Shown: in pieces, positions 25,636 to 34,698 of the stretch | Layout of the letters: each line of letters opens with the position of its first letter | Position numbering within the stretch: position 1 is the first letter of the stretch | From: an uncultured Aquiluna sp. | GTDB taxonomy: Bacteria > Actinomycetota > Actinomycetes > Actinomycetales > Microbacteriaceae | Assembly: GCA_913057795.1 (NCBI GenBank) | Contig: CAJXOD010000010.1 | Span: forward strand, 1-39,868 | Direction of reading: 5' to 3' | DNA: 39,868 nt | Program-made: the position numbers and the translations under genes | The notes under the pieces: model-generated | Seen by the model: the letters and a program-made list of their open reading frames with translations, nothing else | Databases searched by the model: none | What the model was told of the DNA's origin: nothing

Positions 25636-26760
25636 GTGCCTTTGACTTTACCCGCTGTCCCCAACGCTTTAGGGAACATTCGCAACGTGTTCACATCTGG
25701 GCTTCTATCGTTGCAGGGTCTTACTAATCCCTTGAACTTGAGTCATAAGCAAAAGGTGATTGTCATCTTGATTGACGGTCTTGGTGCTGAGCAGATAATG
25801 CAGCGAAGTGGACACGCCCCCTGGCTCAATAGCTTGCTTAATAAAAAGAGCATCTCGGTATGCGGTTTTCCAGCAACCACCAGTGCAAACATTGCCTCCT
25901 TCGCGACTGGCGATTCTCCGGGCCAGCACGGATTAGTCGGGCACCGGGTTTGGGATAGAAAACACGACGAGCAAATAAATCTTTTGGTCGGATGGAACGA
26001 GCGCACGGATCCAAGAGTTTGGCAACCACGCCAGACTGTTTCCGAGCGAGCATTGGCTCTGGGATTGCAGTGCAACGTTGTTGCGGCTTCTGAATACCGC
26101 GACACTGGCTACACAGAGGCAACAATGCGAGACGCAAACTTCGTAGCCGCCAACACTTGGCAGGAAAAGTTCGAAGCCGCAAGGGCGATTGTAAATTCAA
26201 AGCAACAATCGCTCACTTATCTTTACATTCCCGAACTCGACAAATTCGGCCATCAGAATGGTTGGTCTAGTTCCGGATGGGCGGCGATGCTGGAAGAGCT
26301 GGATGCAATGCTTAGGTCTTTCTGCGAGCAGGTACCAAAGGACACGGGTGTTGTGATAACGGCGGATCACGGAATGATCGAAACTTCAAAGCCCAGGCAA
26401 TTGGTACTCGATGATTCTTATGACAAGAGCGGTTCTGTGCAATTTGTCGGGGGAGACACGAGGGTGAATTATGTCTACCTTGACGACATTGGAGCTGTCG
26501 ACCAAGTTGTTGCTGACCTCGAGCCTTTCAGCTACGCATTCGATGCCGTAAGGACCGAAGAAGCAATTGTCGCTAACTGGTTTGGTGAAGTCTTGCAGCC
26601 GGCCAGAGATCGATTACCAGAGCTAATGCTTCTTGCCAAGTCTGATTTCACGCTCTATCACTCTAAGTATTTTAAGAGCAGAAGTTTTGACATGATTGCG
26701 CATCACGGCTCGCTGTCACCGGCTGAAATTAGGGTGCCACTAATCCGAATTGGGTTCTGA
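25636..26760 (+). CDS. Alkaline phosphatase superfamily phosphodiesterase/nucleotide pyrophosphatase-like protein
   Basis: A 374-residue member of the type I phosphodiesterase/nucleotide pyrophosphatase family. Metal-site features are ILIDGLG (D47), the nucleophile threonine in FPATTSANI (T81 or T82), a central YLYIPELDKFGHQNG (Asp and His ligands) and VVITADHGM (Asp-His). A final His appears in MIAHHGSLSP. No signal peptide is evident, so a cytoplasmic location is likely. Actinobacterial genomes often carry this gene beside parC and sepH, as here. The substrate is unknown; nucleotide pyrophosphates or phosphodiesters are the family norm. Start is GTG 25636. The 3' end overlaps sepH by 21 bases tail to tail. 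Confidence 0.85.
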   Translation: MPLTLPAVPNALGNIRNVFTSGLLSLQGLTNPLNLSHKQKVIVILIDGLGAEQIMQRSGHAPWLNSLLNKKSISVCGFPATTSANIASFATGDSPGQHGLVGHRVWDRKHDEQINLLVGWNERTDPRVWQPRQTVSERALALGLQCNVVAASEYRDTGYTEATMRDANFVAANTWQEKFEAARAIVNSKQQSLTYLYIPELDKFGHQNGWSSSGWAAMLEELDAMLRSFCEQVPKDTGVVITADHGMIETSKPRQLVLDDSYDKSGSVQFVGGDTRVNYVYLDDIGAVDQVVADLEPFSYAFDAVRTEEAIVANWFGEVLQPARDRLPELMLLAKSDFTLYHSKYFKSRSFDMIAHHGSLSPAEIRVPLIRIGF

Positions 26761-27495
26761 GTTAGTAGTACCCAGAACAATCTCATCCCAGCTTGGAAGA
26801 GATGCCCTACCTTTCGCCGTTGCTGGTTTCAGGTCCGCCTGCTTGCGCCGGGTCCTTAGTTCTTCGACAAGGCTGTGGACGGATGCGGTTCGTTCAAAAT
26901 CCTCTGGGTTCTCGATTACCTCTGGGGTTGACATGTCTTTCATCGCCGAATCCTCGACCGGGATTGCTTGATGGATCGCTGGCGAGACGACGTCTCTTCG
27001 CGATTGTTGTCTTGACGCGTTTTGAGCTTCTAGATTGGTGGGCTCGATGCTTCTGGTACGAGGGTCGAATTTCCAAGTCATCAGCGATTCGCCTGCCGCG
27101 TGAACGTGCCACATTCCATCAGTTTTTAAAACCCTGAAGGTTGCCGAGGAGTCGGTGCGTGCGACCAGGTCTTGAAAACGCATCATGCTTACGCCGTCAC
27201 TCACCTCGGTTTCGAGAGCCGCATCTAAGACATATCGAAGCTCATCCAGTATCGGGGCGGCGAATGGGCTAATTGCATTCACTTCCTGACCAACCTCAGC
27301 GGCGACTTCCTCGATGCCGAGGCCGGCCCTGATTAGATCTTGGACCAATTTAGGGCTGAAGTCTGCTCCGGACACTCGCGGGTTGTTCTTGAGCGCGTCC
27401 CTCATCGATTCGTCGATGAGGACCTGAAAGCGTTCTCCCTGGTCTGACTCGAGAATGATGGCGTCGCCGTCTCTGGCTACGAATCTTAGGTTCAT
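26740..27495 (-). CDS. sepH: Septation protein SepH (DUF3071)
   Basis: Actinobacterial cell-division factor known in Streptomyces and mycobacteria to bind FtsZ and promote filament assembly. The 251-residue protein begins with the DUF3071 N-terminus NLRFVARDGDAIILESDQGERF, followed by a helix-turn-helix-like segment (FSPKLVQDLIRAGLGIEEVAAEVG, about 46-69). A variable middle precedes a conserved C-terminal helix (VHSLVEELRTRRKQ) and PSWDEIVLG, as in other SepH proteins. A strong AGGAGG (27501-27506 on this strand) precedes the ATG at 27495. A short perfect dyad lies just upstream of it. Single-gene transcript, convergent with the phosphodiesterase-like gene. Confidence 0.92.
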   Translation of the reverse strand: MNLRFVARDGDAIILESDQGERFQVLIDESMRDALKNNPRVSGADFSPKLVQDLIRAGLGIEEVAAEVGQEVNAISPFAAPILDELRYVLDAALETEVSDGVSMMRFQDLVARTDSSATFRVLKTDGMWHVHAAGESLMTWKFDPRTRSIEPTNLEAQNASRQQSRRDVVSPAIHQAIPVEDSAMKDMSTPEVIENPEDFERTASVHSLVEELRTRRKQADLKPATAKGRASLPSWDEIVLGTTNSEPNSD

Positions 27496-27512
27496 GAATG
27501 CCTCCTAGCTAA

Positions 27513-27527
27513 GAAGTGTTGCACTTC
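27513..27527. repeat. Perfect short dyad just upstream of the sepH ribosome site
   Basis: GAAGTG-TTG-CACTTC, a six-base perfect inverted repeat with a three-base loop, six bases from the sepH Shine-Dalgarno sequence. It could be a repressor operator or an RNA hairpin, or chance. Confidence 0.4.
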
Positions 27528-27594
27528 GGGCGTGTTGTTGGTTTATTTGCCTCGGTGAGTTTCGTAACGGATTTTGTGTTGCGGCGAGCCTAGT

Positions 27595-27623
27595 TTGCGT
27601 AATATCAATTCCTAGGGCATAGT
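27595..27623 (+). promoter_or_regulatory. Candidate promoter for the DUF4193 gene
   Basis: TTGCGT (27595-27600), a 17-base spacer and CATAGT (27618-27623) lie 32 bases upstream of the DUF4193 start, in the 160-base divergent region shared with sepH. An alternative -10, TAATAT (27600-27605), overlaps it. Confidence 0.4.
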
Positions 27624-27655
27624 TCACGCGCAGAGGCACGGAGAGGCTGGACAGA

Positions 27656-27937
27656 ATGGCAACGGATTACGATGCAACTCGAAAGACGGATGATGACACT
27701 GAGTCCCTTGACGCCATAAAGGAACGCGGCCCTTCTCAGGGTTCAGGCGGTGAAGATGATGTTGACAACATCGACGGCTTCACGATGCCGGATGTGGTTA
27801 ACGAGGAACTTGAAGTCGTTGTGTTACCACTTCAGGAAAACGAATTCACTTGTACGACATGTTTTCTAGTTAAACCGCATCAGCAGCGTGCTTCAAAGCC
27901 GCGCTCAGCTGCCGTTTGCATTGATTGCGCTGGCTAG
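27656..27937 (+). CDS. DUF4193 family zinc-ribbon protein (Rv2699c-like)
   Basis: A 93-residue acidic protein conserved across Actinobacteria, function unknown. It starts MATDYDATRKTDDD, has an acidic middle (GGEDDVDNIDGF) and ends in a probable zinc ribbon: C-x2-C in FTCTTCFLVKPHQQRA and C-x2-C in AVCIDCAG. ATG at 27656 follows GGAGAGG by 10 bases. Its last 33 bases overlap the convergent DUF3093 gene. In M. tuberculosis the same set (Rv2699c, Rv2698, dut) occurs near sigA, supporting the identification. Confidence 0.92.
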   Translation: MATDYDATRKTDDDTESLDAIKERGPSQGSGGEDDVDNIDGFTMPDVVNEELEVVVLPLQENEFTCTTCFLVKPHQQRASKPRSAAVCIDCAG

Positions 27938-28348
27938 CTCCGCGGGATTTCTAGTGCTTATTAGTAGGTAGGCCGTAGGGTCGTTGGGATCTGTAACGGC
28001 AACTTTTACCATGAATTTTATATCCCCTCTTATGACAAATTGAGCCGCGGGGCTGAGGCCCGGGCCGCGCTCCGTCTTCATTCTTTCTCCTTCTAAACCG
28101 ATTGCTTCACCTAAAGCATTCAAAGGAACGTTTATCCTGCCAACGCGGATACTTTCCGAGACTTGAATAATGGGGGCCGTGAAGATGGATAGAAGTGCGA
28201 GGCCAATGGGAACCAGGACGGCCATGACTATGGCCACAGGCTGTGACACAGGTAGCAGTGACAACAGGACCAGCGGAGCAGACAGGCTCATGGCAACTAA
28301 AAATCCCACTGAGGGGTACAGGCGTTCGAAATAAGAATTGGTAGGCAC
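27905..28348 (-). CDS. DUF3093 family membrane protein
   Basis: A 147-residue protein with the family N-terminus SYFERLYPSVGFL and two membrane segments at about 13-34 and 38-58, joined by a tight turn. A small soluble domain follows (ISESIRVGRINVP-like strand, then DPNDPTAYLLISTRNPAELASAI), resembling a bacterial PH-type domain. Function is unknown. Translation begins at GTG 28348; a TAATGT element six bases upstream suggests a leaderless transcript. Divergent from dut by 22 bases, as in other Actinobacteria, and overlapping DUF4193 tail to tail. Confidence 0.88.
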   Translation of the reverse strand: MPTNSYFERLYPSVGFLVAMSLSAPLVLLSLLPVSQPVAIVMAVLVPIGLALLSIFTAPIIQVSESIRVGRINVPLNALGEAIGLEGERMKTERGPGLSPAAQFVIRGDIKFMVKVAVTDPNDPTAYLLISTRNPAELASAINANGS

Positions 28349-28370
28349 AGGAATACATTACGCTCTAGGC

Positions 28371-28802
28371 ATGGATTTGGAAGTGCTAATAATTGCTCAG
28401 GACGGCTTCGAGCCGATTTACGCAAAGCCGGGAGACGCCGGCTGCGATCTTCGTTCGACTCATCAACTCGTGATTAGTGCGGGCGAGCGCATGCTTGTAC
28501 CTACTGGCGTAAAGATCGCGATGCCCGATGGTTATGTGGGCCTTGTTCACCCCAGAAGTGGGCTGGCGGCAAAGCACGGAATTACCGTATTAAACTCACC
28601 GGGAACGGTGGATGCGGGTTATCGCGGAGAGATTATGGTGACGCTGCTGAACACCTCCTCCGAGGATTTCGCGATTGAAATTGGCGATCGCATCGCACAG
28701 TTGTTGTTCCAGAAGGTCGAAAGAGCGCGTTTTGTCGCGGTTGGTGAATTGCCTGAATCAAGTCGCGGTGAAAGCGGATTTGGTTCCAGCGGGAGGTCAT
28801 AA
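28371..28802 (+). CDS. dut: dUTP diphosphatase
   Basis: Hydrolyses dUTP to dUMP, preventing uracil incorporation and supplying thymidylate synthesis. The 143-residue protein has all five trimeric dUTPase motifs: PGDAGCDLRS, PRSGLAAKHGI, GTVDAGYRGE, GDRIAQLLFQKV and the C-terminal arm RGESGFGSSG. The ATG at 28371 fits the family N-terminus better than an in-frame GTG at 28338. It heads a plus-strand operon; its stop overlaps the next ATG by one base (TAATG). Confidence 0.97.
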   Translation: MDLEVLIIAQDGFEPIYAKPGDAGCDLRSTHQLVISAGERMLVPTGVKIAMPDGYVGLVHPRSGLAAKHGITVLNSPGTVDAGYRGEIMVTLLNTSSEDFAIEIGDRIAQLLFQKVERARFVAVGELPESSRGESGFGSSGRS

Positions 28803-29365
28803 TGTCAAAATCAAGCCCTGTGGACAGAGATACAGCTGGTCCATTCGATATCTCCGAAATCGGGGTTCTCACACCGTATCTAGATTTTGGTTCCATCAGA
28901 TTAGCGCCTCGTCAGGACATGCAAATCCGCGCTGACATAGACGATACAAGCAAGAAGGTAGTAGCTCTAACCGTCGAAATCGAGGGACACCGGCTGCAAC
29001 TCCAAGCTTTTGCGTCAACAAAATCTGATGGGCTTTGGGAGGCGACCATGTCAGCGCTGATTCAGGGCATTGCATCGCAAGGCGGATCGGTGGAGCCTGT
29101 CGAAGGAATTTTGGGTCAAGAGCTCAGGGGCAGCGTTCCCGCTAAGAGCGGAGACAAAACTATCTCTCGTCCCACCAGGTTCATTGGTGTAGATGGTCCG
29201 AGGTGGTTCCTTCGAGGAGTCATTTCTTCCTCCACAATTAGCGAGGACGTTTATGCTCGCCTCGTGTCGACATTTCGCTCGGCTGCGGTCAGTCGTGGAG
29301 ACATTGCAATGCCTCCGGGCGAACTCTTGCCGCTGAGGTTGCCAGTGAGTGATAAAGATGAGTGA
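28802..29365 (+). CDS. DUF3710 family protein (Rv2696c-like)
   Basis: A 187-residue soluble protein conserved in Actinobacteria downstream of dut; function unknown. Family-typical segments are GPFDISEI, YLDFGSIRLAPRQDMQIRADID, LQLQAFASTKSDGLWEATMSAL, GVDGPRWFLRGVI and a C-terminal PPGELLPLRLP. No catalytic or membrane motif is visible. Start ATG overlaps the dut stop by one base, and its own stop lies inside the next gene, so all three are translationally coupled. Confidence 0.9.
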   Translation: MSKSSPVDRDTAGPFDISEIGVLTPYLDFGSIRLAPRQDMQIRADIDDTSKKVVALTVEIEGHRLQLQAFASTKSDGLWEATMSALIQGIASQGGSVEPVEGILGQELRGSVPAKSGDKTISRPTRFIGVDGPRWFLRGVISSSTISEDVYARLVSTFRSAAVSRGDIAMPPGELLPLRLPVSDKDE

Positions 29366-30032
29366 TCCGGATGCGGTTGCTAGACGGCTTGGCATAGAAA
29401 AAGGCGAAAACGGTTTTGATCTAAATCGCCAGTCATTACTGGCAGGAATCGGAGGGCCACTAGGGATTGCCGAAGCGATACTTCCGGCAACGCTTTTCTC
29501 TATCGTTTTTGCTGTAACCGGCGAAGCCATAGCAGCCGTGGGTGTAGCTGCCACAAGCTCGGCTTTATTCATTGCCATTCGCCTTGGGCAGCGCAAATCC
29601 ATAGTGCAGGCGGCAGTAGGCGCCGCGGCGATTGCTTTTGCAGCCTTCTTAGCACTTCGCGATGGCGGACAAGCGGCGGACTACTTTGTTCCTGGCTTCT
29701 TTACTAACGGAGCATATGCCTTGGTGTTTTTAGTCTCGGTTTTGATTCGAAGACCTGTCATGGGTTACGGGGCCCAGTTGTTGTTTGGCTTGGCAAATTG
29801 GCGAAGCAACAAGGCGGTTTTTTCTAGGCTTAGAACGGTGACTTTAGTTTGGGTTGGGTTTTTCTTAGCTCGGCTCGCAGTTCAGTTGCCGTTGTATTTC
29901 TCTGGTCAGGTTGAGCTCCTGGCCGCATCTCGGGTCGTTATGGGTGCTCCGGCCTACGCCGGCTTGTTGGCTCTCACCTGGATTCTACTGAGGCGCATTG
30001 CCAACCCAATTGAGGGTAGATTAGAGGGGTAA
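29358..30032 (+). CDS. DUF3159 family integral membrane protein
   Basis: A 224-residue polytopic membrane protein of unknown function. After a soluble N-terminus with [18 protein letters not shown] it has roughly six hydrophobic segments, with basic loops ([15 protein letters not shown]) consistent with cytoplasmic turns. A late amphipathic stretch contains [24 protein letters not shown]. Start is uncertain: ATG 29358 (used here) or GTG 29349, which has a TGAGG site ten bases upstream; either overlaps the DUF3710 gene. The OB-fold gene often found between these two families is absent. It precedes acnA by 19 bases. Confidence 0.86.
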   Translation: MSDPDAVARRLGIEKGENGFDLNRQSLLAGIGGPLGIAEAILPATLFSIVFAVTGEAIAAVGVAATSSALFIAIRLGQRKSIVQAAVGAAAIAFAAFLALRDGGQAADYFVPGFFTNGAYALVFLVSVLIRRPVMGYGAQLLFGLANWRSNKAVFSRLRTVTLVWVGFFLARLAVQLPLYFSGQVELLAASRVVMGAPAYAGLLALTWILLRRIANPIEGRLEG

Positions 30033-30051
30033 CCTTCTAGGAGTTGAGTTG

Positions 30052-32721
30052 ATGTCCCATTTTTCAAGCGCTAGCAATCTAACTGTCGGCAACAAGACTT
30101 ATAAGTACTTCAGCATGGCTGACTTAGAGGTTCAAAAACTTCCGTACAGCCTGAAGATTCTCCTTGAAAACATGCTTCGCACCAAAGATGGTTTGAACGT
30201 CACCCAGGCTCACGTCGACGCCCTAGTGTCATGGGATCCAAGCAAGGAACCAGACACTGAAATTCAATTCAGCCCTGCCAGAGTGATCATGCAGGATTTC
30301 ACGGGTGTTCCTTGCATTGTCGACCTAGCAACCATGCGCGAGGCAGTTCAGGAACTTGGTGGTGACCCACAAAGCATCAACCCATTGACTCCAGCCGAGA
30401 TGGTAATCGATCACAGTGTTGTGGCGGATGTGTCTGGATCTCCGGACGCGGCTGAGCGAAATGTTGAGTTTGAATATCAGCGCAACAGTGAGCGCTACCA
30501 GTTTTTACGTTGGGGTCAGACCGCGTTCGACAACTTTAAAGTTGTCCCGCCGGGGACAGGTATCGTCCATCAGGTGAACATTGAGTTCCTGGCTAGGACA
30601 GTGATGACACGTGAGGTTGACGGTGAGTTAGTTGCATATCCCGATAGCTGCGTGGGAACAGATTCACACACGACGATGGTCAACGGACTGGGTGTTCTCG
30701 GTTGGGGTGTTGGCGGAATCGAAGCCGAGGCCGCAATGTTGGGGCAGCCAGTTTCCATGCTTATTCCAAAGGTTGTTGGTTTCAAGCTAACCGGGGAAAT
30801 CCCGACTGGGGCGACGGCTACGGATGTCGTGCTGACAATTACTCAGCAGCTTCGTAACCATGGAGTCGTTGGCAAGTTTGTCGAATTTTACGGCGATGGC
30901 GTTGCCAGCGTGCCTTTGGCTAATCGCGCAACCATCGGAAACATGTCTCCAGAATTTGGTTCGACTGTCGCAATTTTTCCAATCGATGATGTGACTCTCG
31001 ATTATTTGCGCATCACAGGCCGTGATGCAGACGAAATAGCCCTAGTGGAGACTTACGCCAAAGCGCAGGGAATGTGGCATGACCCAAGTCAAGAGCCTGA
31101 GTTCAGCGAATATCTAGAGCTGGACCTGTCGACGGTTGTACCTTCAATCGCCGGGCCCAAGCGCCCTCAAGACCGGGTTGAACTTTCCACAAGCAAGGCT
31201 TCTTTTGAGCGTGATTTGAAGAGCTATGCGCCATCGTTCAGTGCTCCAGTGCCAGTGAAGGGCAAGGACTATCAGCTTGACCACGGCGCCGTGACTATCG
31301 CATCAATTACCTCTTGTACCAACACCTCAAACCCGTCGGTGATGATAGCCGCCGGGCTGCTGGCGAAGAAAGCTGTTGAAAAGGGCCTGTCAGCAAAACC
31401 ATGGGTAAAGACATCCTTGGCACCGGGCTCCAAAGTCGTGACTGAGTACTACAAAAAGGCGGGCCTAACGGAGTCTTTGGACCAGCTGGGTTTCCAGCTA
31501 GTTGGTTATGGCTGCACCACGTGTATTGGAAACTCCGGTCCACTCGCTGACGAAATCTCAGCGGCGGTCAATGAGGGTGACCTAGCTGTAACGGCTGTCC
31601 TAAGCGGAAACCGAAACTTTGAGGGACGAATAAATCCCGATGTCAAGATGAATTATTTGGCGTCTCCTCCTTTGGTCATCGCCTATTCATTGGCCGGAAC
31701 CATGGACTTTGACTTCGAAACTGAATCACTCGGTTTGGATCACGATGGGCATGATGTTTTCCTGAAGGATATCTGGCCAACACCTGGCGAGGTGCAGGAC
31801 ACGATTGATAGCTCAATCAACTCCGACATGTTTACCACTCAGTACGCGTCCGTCTTCGATGGGGACAGCAGATGGCAGTCACTGCCAACACCTGAGGGAG
31901 CGTTATTTGATTGGGTCAGCGATTCTACGTACGTGAGGAAGCCCCCGTACTTCGACGGGATGAGCCTTACGCCGTCGCCCGTTACTGATGTGCACGCGGC
32001 TAGGGCACTTGTATTGCTTGGCGACTCGGTCACCACCGATCACATCTCGCCTGCCGGTTCGATTAAAGCCGATTCGCCCGCTGGTATCTACTTGATGGAA
32101 AAAGGCGTTGGACGAGTGGACTTTAATTCCTACGGTTCCCGTCGCGGGAATCACGAAGTTATGATTCGTGGAACCTTTGCAAACATCAGACTGCGTAATC
32201 AGCTGCTCGACGATGTTGAGGGAAGCTATACCCGAGACTTCACGACCGACGAAGGTGCTCAAAGTTTCATATATGATGCGGCTGAAAATTACCGTGCAGC
32301 CGGCACGCCACTGGTGGCAATTGCTGGAAAAGAGTACGGCTCTGGATCTTCCAGGGACTGGGCCGCAAAGGGAACTAGTCTTTTAGGCATCAAGGTAGTG
32401 ATTGCAGAGAGTTTTGAGCGTATCCACCGAAGTAACCTCATCGGTATGGGCGTTCTTCCGCTGCAGTTCCCGACAGGACAGCACGCAGCCAGTCTTGGTC
32501 TTGATGGAACTGAAGAGTTTGACTTCACGGGAATTGAAGAGCTCAACAATGGCAAGACACCCAAAACTGTCCACGTGGTGGCCAAGCCGACATCTCACTC
32601 CGCTGAAGATAAGCCAGTTATCGAATTTGATGCGGTGGTTCGCATCGACACTCCGGGTGAAGCTGACTACTTCCGCAATGGGGGCATTTTGCAGTATGTT
32701 CTTCGCTCTTTGGTCGCCTAG
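30052..32721 (+). CDS. acnA: Aconitate hydratase
   Basis: TCA-cycle [4Fe-4S] enzyme interconverting citrate and isocitrate. The 889-residue product has cluster cysteines at C422 (SCTNTSNP) and C488/C491 ([11 protein letters not shown]). It also carries the substrate motifs [27 protein letters not shown] and, in the C-terminal swivel domain, [14 protein letters not shown] (near 760) and [18 protein letters not shown]. Its length and domain order match the AcnA/IRP branch. ATG at 30052 is chosen over the adjacent TTG because TAGGAG lies eight bases upstream. It probably shares a transcript with dut-DUF3710-DUF3159 upstream and dxs downstream. Confidence 0.97.
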   Translation: MSHFSSASNLTVGNKTYKYFSMADLEVQKLPYSLKILLENMLRTKDGLNVTQAHVDALVSWDPSKEPDTEIQFSPARVIMQDFTGVPCIVDLATMREAVQELGGDPQSINPLTPAEMVIDHSVVADVSGSPDAAERNVEFEYQRNSERYQFLRWGQTAFDNFKVVPPGTGIVHQVNIEFLARTVMTREVDGELVAYPDSCVGTDSHTTMVNGLGVLGWGVGGIEAEAAMLGQPVSMLIPKVVGFKLTGEIPTGATATDVVLTITQQLRNHGVVGKFVEFYGDGVASVPLANRATIGNMSPEFGSTVAIFPIDDVTLDYLRITGRDADEIALVETYAKAQGMWHDPSQEPEFSEYLELDLSTVVPSIAGPKRPQDRVELSTSKASFERDLKSYAPSFSAPVPVKGKDYQLDHGAVTIASITSCTNTSNPSVMIAAGLLAKKAVEKGLSAKPWVKTSLAPGSKVVTEYYKKAGLTESLDQLGFQLVGYGCTTCIGNSGPLADEISAAVNEGDLAVTAVLSGNRNFEGRINPDVKMNYLASPPLVIAYSLAGTMDFDFETESLGLDHDGHDVFLKDIWPTPGEVQDTIDSSINSDMFTTQYASVFDGDSRWQSLPTPEGALFDWVSDSTYVRKPPYFDGMSLTPSPVTDVHAARALVLLGDSVTTDHISPAGSIKADSPAGIYLMEKGVGRVDFNSYGSRRGNHEVMIRGTFANIRLRNQLLDDVEGSYTRDFTTDEGAQSFIYDAAENYRAAGTPLVAIAGKEYGSGSSRDWAAKGTSLLGIKVVIAESFERIHRSNLIGMGVLPLQFPTGQHAASLGLDGTEEFDFTGIEELNNGKTPKTVHVVAKPTSHSAEDKPVIEFDAVVRIDTPGEADYFRNGGILQYVLRSLVA

Positions 32722-32754
32722 GAATACTTCAAGTTGGCAGATGTTGGGAAACGC

Positions 32755-34698
32755 ATGAGTCTTTTAGCAGGAATCGAATCTCCGAGTGACCTCCAGGCTC
32801 TTTCATCGACGCAGTTGGTGGAATTGTGCCAGGAAATAAGGGAACACCTAGTCGATTCAGTTTCAAAAACTGGTGGTCACTTGGGTCCTAACTTGGGCGT
32901 CGTTGAAATAACAGTCGCACTTCATAGGATTTTTGAATCGCCCAAGGATTCGATAGTTTACGACACCGGTCATCAGAGTTATGTCCACAAGCTACTCACC
33001 GGCCGCAGGGACCTTTCCACTCTTCGCCAAAAGGACGGCATCGCCGGCTACCCACAGCGTTCTGAGAGCGAACACGACATCGTAGAGTCATCACATGCTT
33101 CCTCCTCTCTCAGCTGGGCAGATGGCATTTCAAGGGCTTATAAGGCAACCAACCAGCACGACAGGCATGTCGTAGCAGTAATTGGCGACGGCGCTCTGAC
33201 CGGAGGCATGTCTTGGGAGGCACTGAATAACATAACCGACGACAATGACCGCAACTTGGTGATTGTCGTGAATGACAATGGTCGATCGTATGCACCGACC
33301 ATGGGTGGCTTGGCTCATCGTCTTGAGTCGATTCGAACTAACAATCTTTATAACGCCAGTTATTCGCTATCCAGAAAGATTTTTTACCGTCTCGGCCCGC
33401 TGGGTAGGGCCGTTTTTGATTCAACTCGTGCCGGACTTCACTCCTTGTTTGGTCCTGGTAATTTCGGCGGAATCTTTCCAAACTTAGACATAAAGTATTT
33501 TGGCCCAGTAGATGGGCATGACCTGCTAGCTCTTGAAAAGACGCTCGCCAGAGCCAAGGCGCACCAGGGACCGGCCGTTGTCCATGCCATTACCCAAAAG
33601 GGCAAGGGTTACGATCCTGCTATTAAGGATGAGGCCGACCAATTCCATGCGGTTGGCAAGATTAATCCAGAGACTGGGATGCCGATGCCGAGCAATGGCT
33701 CGACCCCATGGACCGAAGTTTTCGCGGATGAAATTCTCGAAATAGCAAAAGCCGATTCAAGAGTCGTAGGGATCACTGGAGCGATGATGATTCCGGTTGG
33801 TTTGGATAAATTTGCCGGTCACTTTCCGGACCGCGTTTTTGACGTTGGAATTGCGGAACAGCACGGAGTGGCAGCGGCGGCAGGAATGGCCTTCGGGGGA
33901 CTCCATCCAGTCGTTGCAATATATTCGACTTTCATAAACCGTGCCTTTGATCAAGTCCTCATGGACGTCGCTCTTCACAAAGCCGGAGTCACGTTCGTGC
34001 TTGACAGGTCCGGCATAACTGGCCCGGATGGCGCCAGCCACCACGGCGTTTGGGACATTCCGCTTCTGCAGATGGTCCCCGGAATCCACATATCGGCGCC
34101 GAGGGATAAAGAACGGCTTCAAGAAGGCCTCAGAGAGGCAATCGCGATCGATGATGCTCCGAGCGTTATCCGTTTTCCAAAGGGTGCCGTTCCAAAGTCG
34201 ATAGATGCCATTCTGCGGACAGCAAATGGCGTTGACGTTCTAAAGCAGGCCGCAAGCAAGGACGTACTCATCGTTGGAGTGGGTAGTTTTGCCCAGGTTG
34301 CAATCGATGTGGCCGATCTCTTGGCAAGTCAAGGGATTGGTGCCACGGTTGTGGACCCAAGATGGATCTTGCCCATAAACATGGACCTTGTCGAGATGGC
34401 TAAGGATCACCGGTTGGTCGTGACAATCGAGGATGGACTAAAGACCGGGGGCTTTGGTTCTAGAGTTCGACAGGAGCTAAGAGCGAATGAAGTTGATACT
34501 GCTCTTAGCGAGGTTGGTGTTCCGGCCGAGTTCTTAGAGCACGCTGAGCGTTCAGAGATACTGGAGCGATTGGGGCTTACGGCCAAGTCGATAGCGAGAG
34601 ATATTGTCGCGCAGGTTCTTGGGTCAAAGGTTCCGTACGCTAAGGCGTTTGAGGATGAGAGTTCTCAGCCTCAGCTGACGCAAGACCCTCTTCAATAA
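32755..34698 (+). CDS. dxs: 1-deoxy-D-xylulose-5-phosphate synthase
   Basis: Thiamine-diphosphate enzyme condensing pyruvate and glyceraldehyde-3-phosphate, the entry step of MEP isoprenoid synthesis (menaquinone, carotenoid and undecaprenyl precursors). The 647-residue protein has the first-domain signature YDTGHQSYVHKLLTGR, GDGALTGGMSWEALNNI (G144-D-G) and the catalytic-domain DVGIAEQHGVAAAAGMA with the conserved Glu. A transketolase C-terminal domain follows. ATG at 32755 gives the family start (MSLLAGIESPSDLQAL); an in-frame TTG at 32734 is possible. The final 59 bases overlap rnd on the opposite strand. Confidence 0.96.
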   Translation: MSLLAGIESPSDLQALSSTQLVELCQEIREHLVDSVSKTGGHLGPNLGVVEITVALHRIFESPKDSIVYDTGHQSYVHKLLTGRRDLSTLRQKDGIAGYPQRSESEHDIVESSHASSSLSWADGISRAYKATNQHDRHVVAVIGDGALTGGMSWEALNNITDDNDRNLVIVVNDNGRSYAPTMGGLAHRLESIRTNNLYNASYSLSRKIFYRLGPLGRAVFDSTRAGLHSLFGPGNFGGIFPNLDIKYFGPVDGHDLLALEKTLARAKAHQGPAVVHAITQKGKGYDPAIKDEADQFHAVGKINPETGMPMPSNGSTPWTEVFADEILEIAKADSRVVGITGAMMIPVGLDKFAGHFPDRVFDVGIAEQHGVAAAAGMAFGGLHPVVAIYSTFINRAFDQVLMDVALHKAGVTFVLDRSGITGPDGASHHGVWDIPLLQMVPGIHISAPRDKERLQEGLREAIAIDDAPSVIRFPKGAVPKSIDAILRTANGVDVLKQAASKDVLIVGVGSFAQVAIDVADLLASQGIGATVVDPRWILPINMDLVEMAKDHRLVVTIEDGLKTGGFGSRVRQELRANEVDTALSEVGVPAEFLEHAERSEILERLGLTAKSIARDIVAQVLGSKVPYAKAFEDESSQPQLTQDPLQ

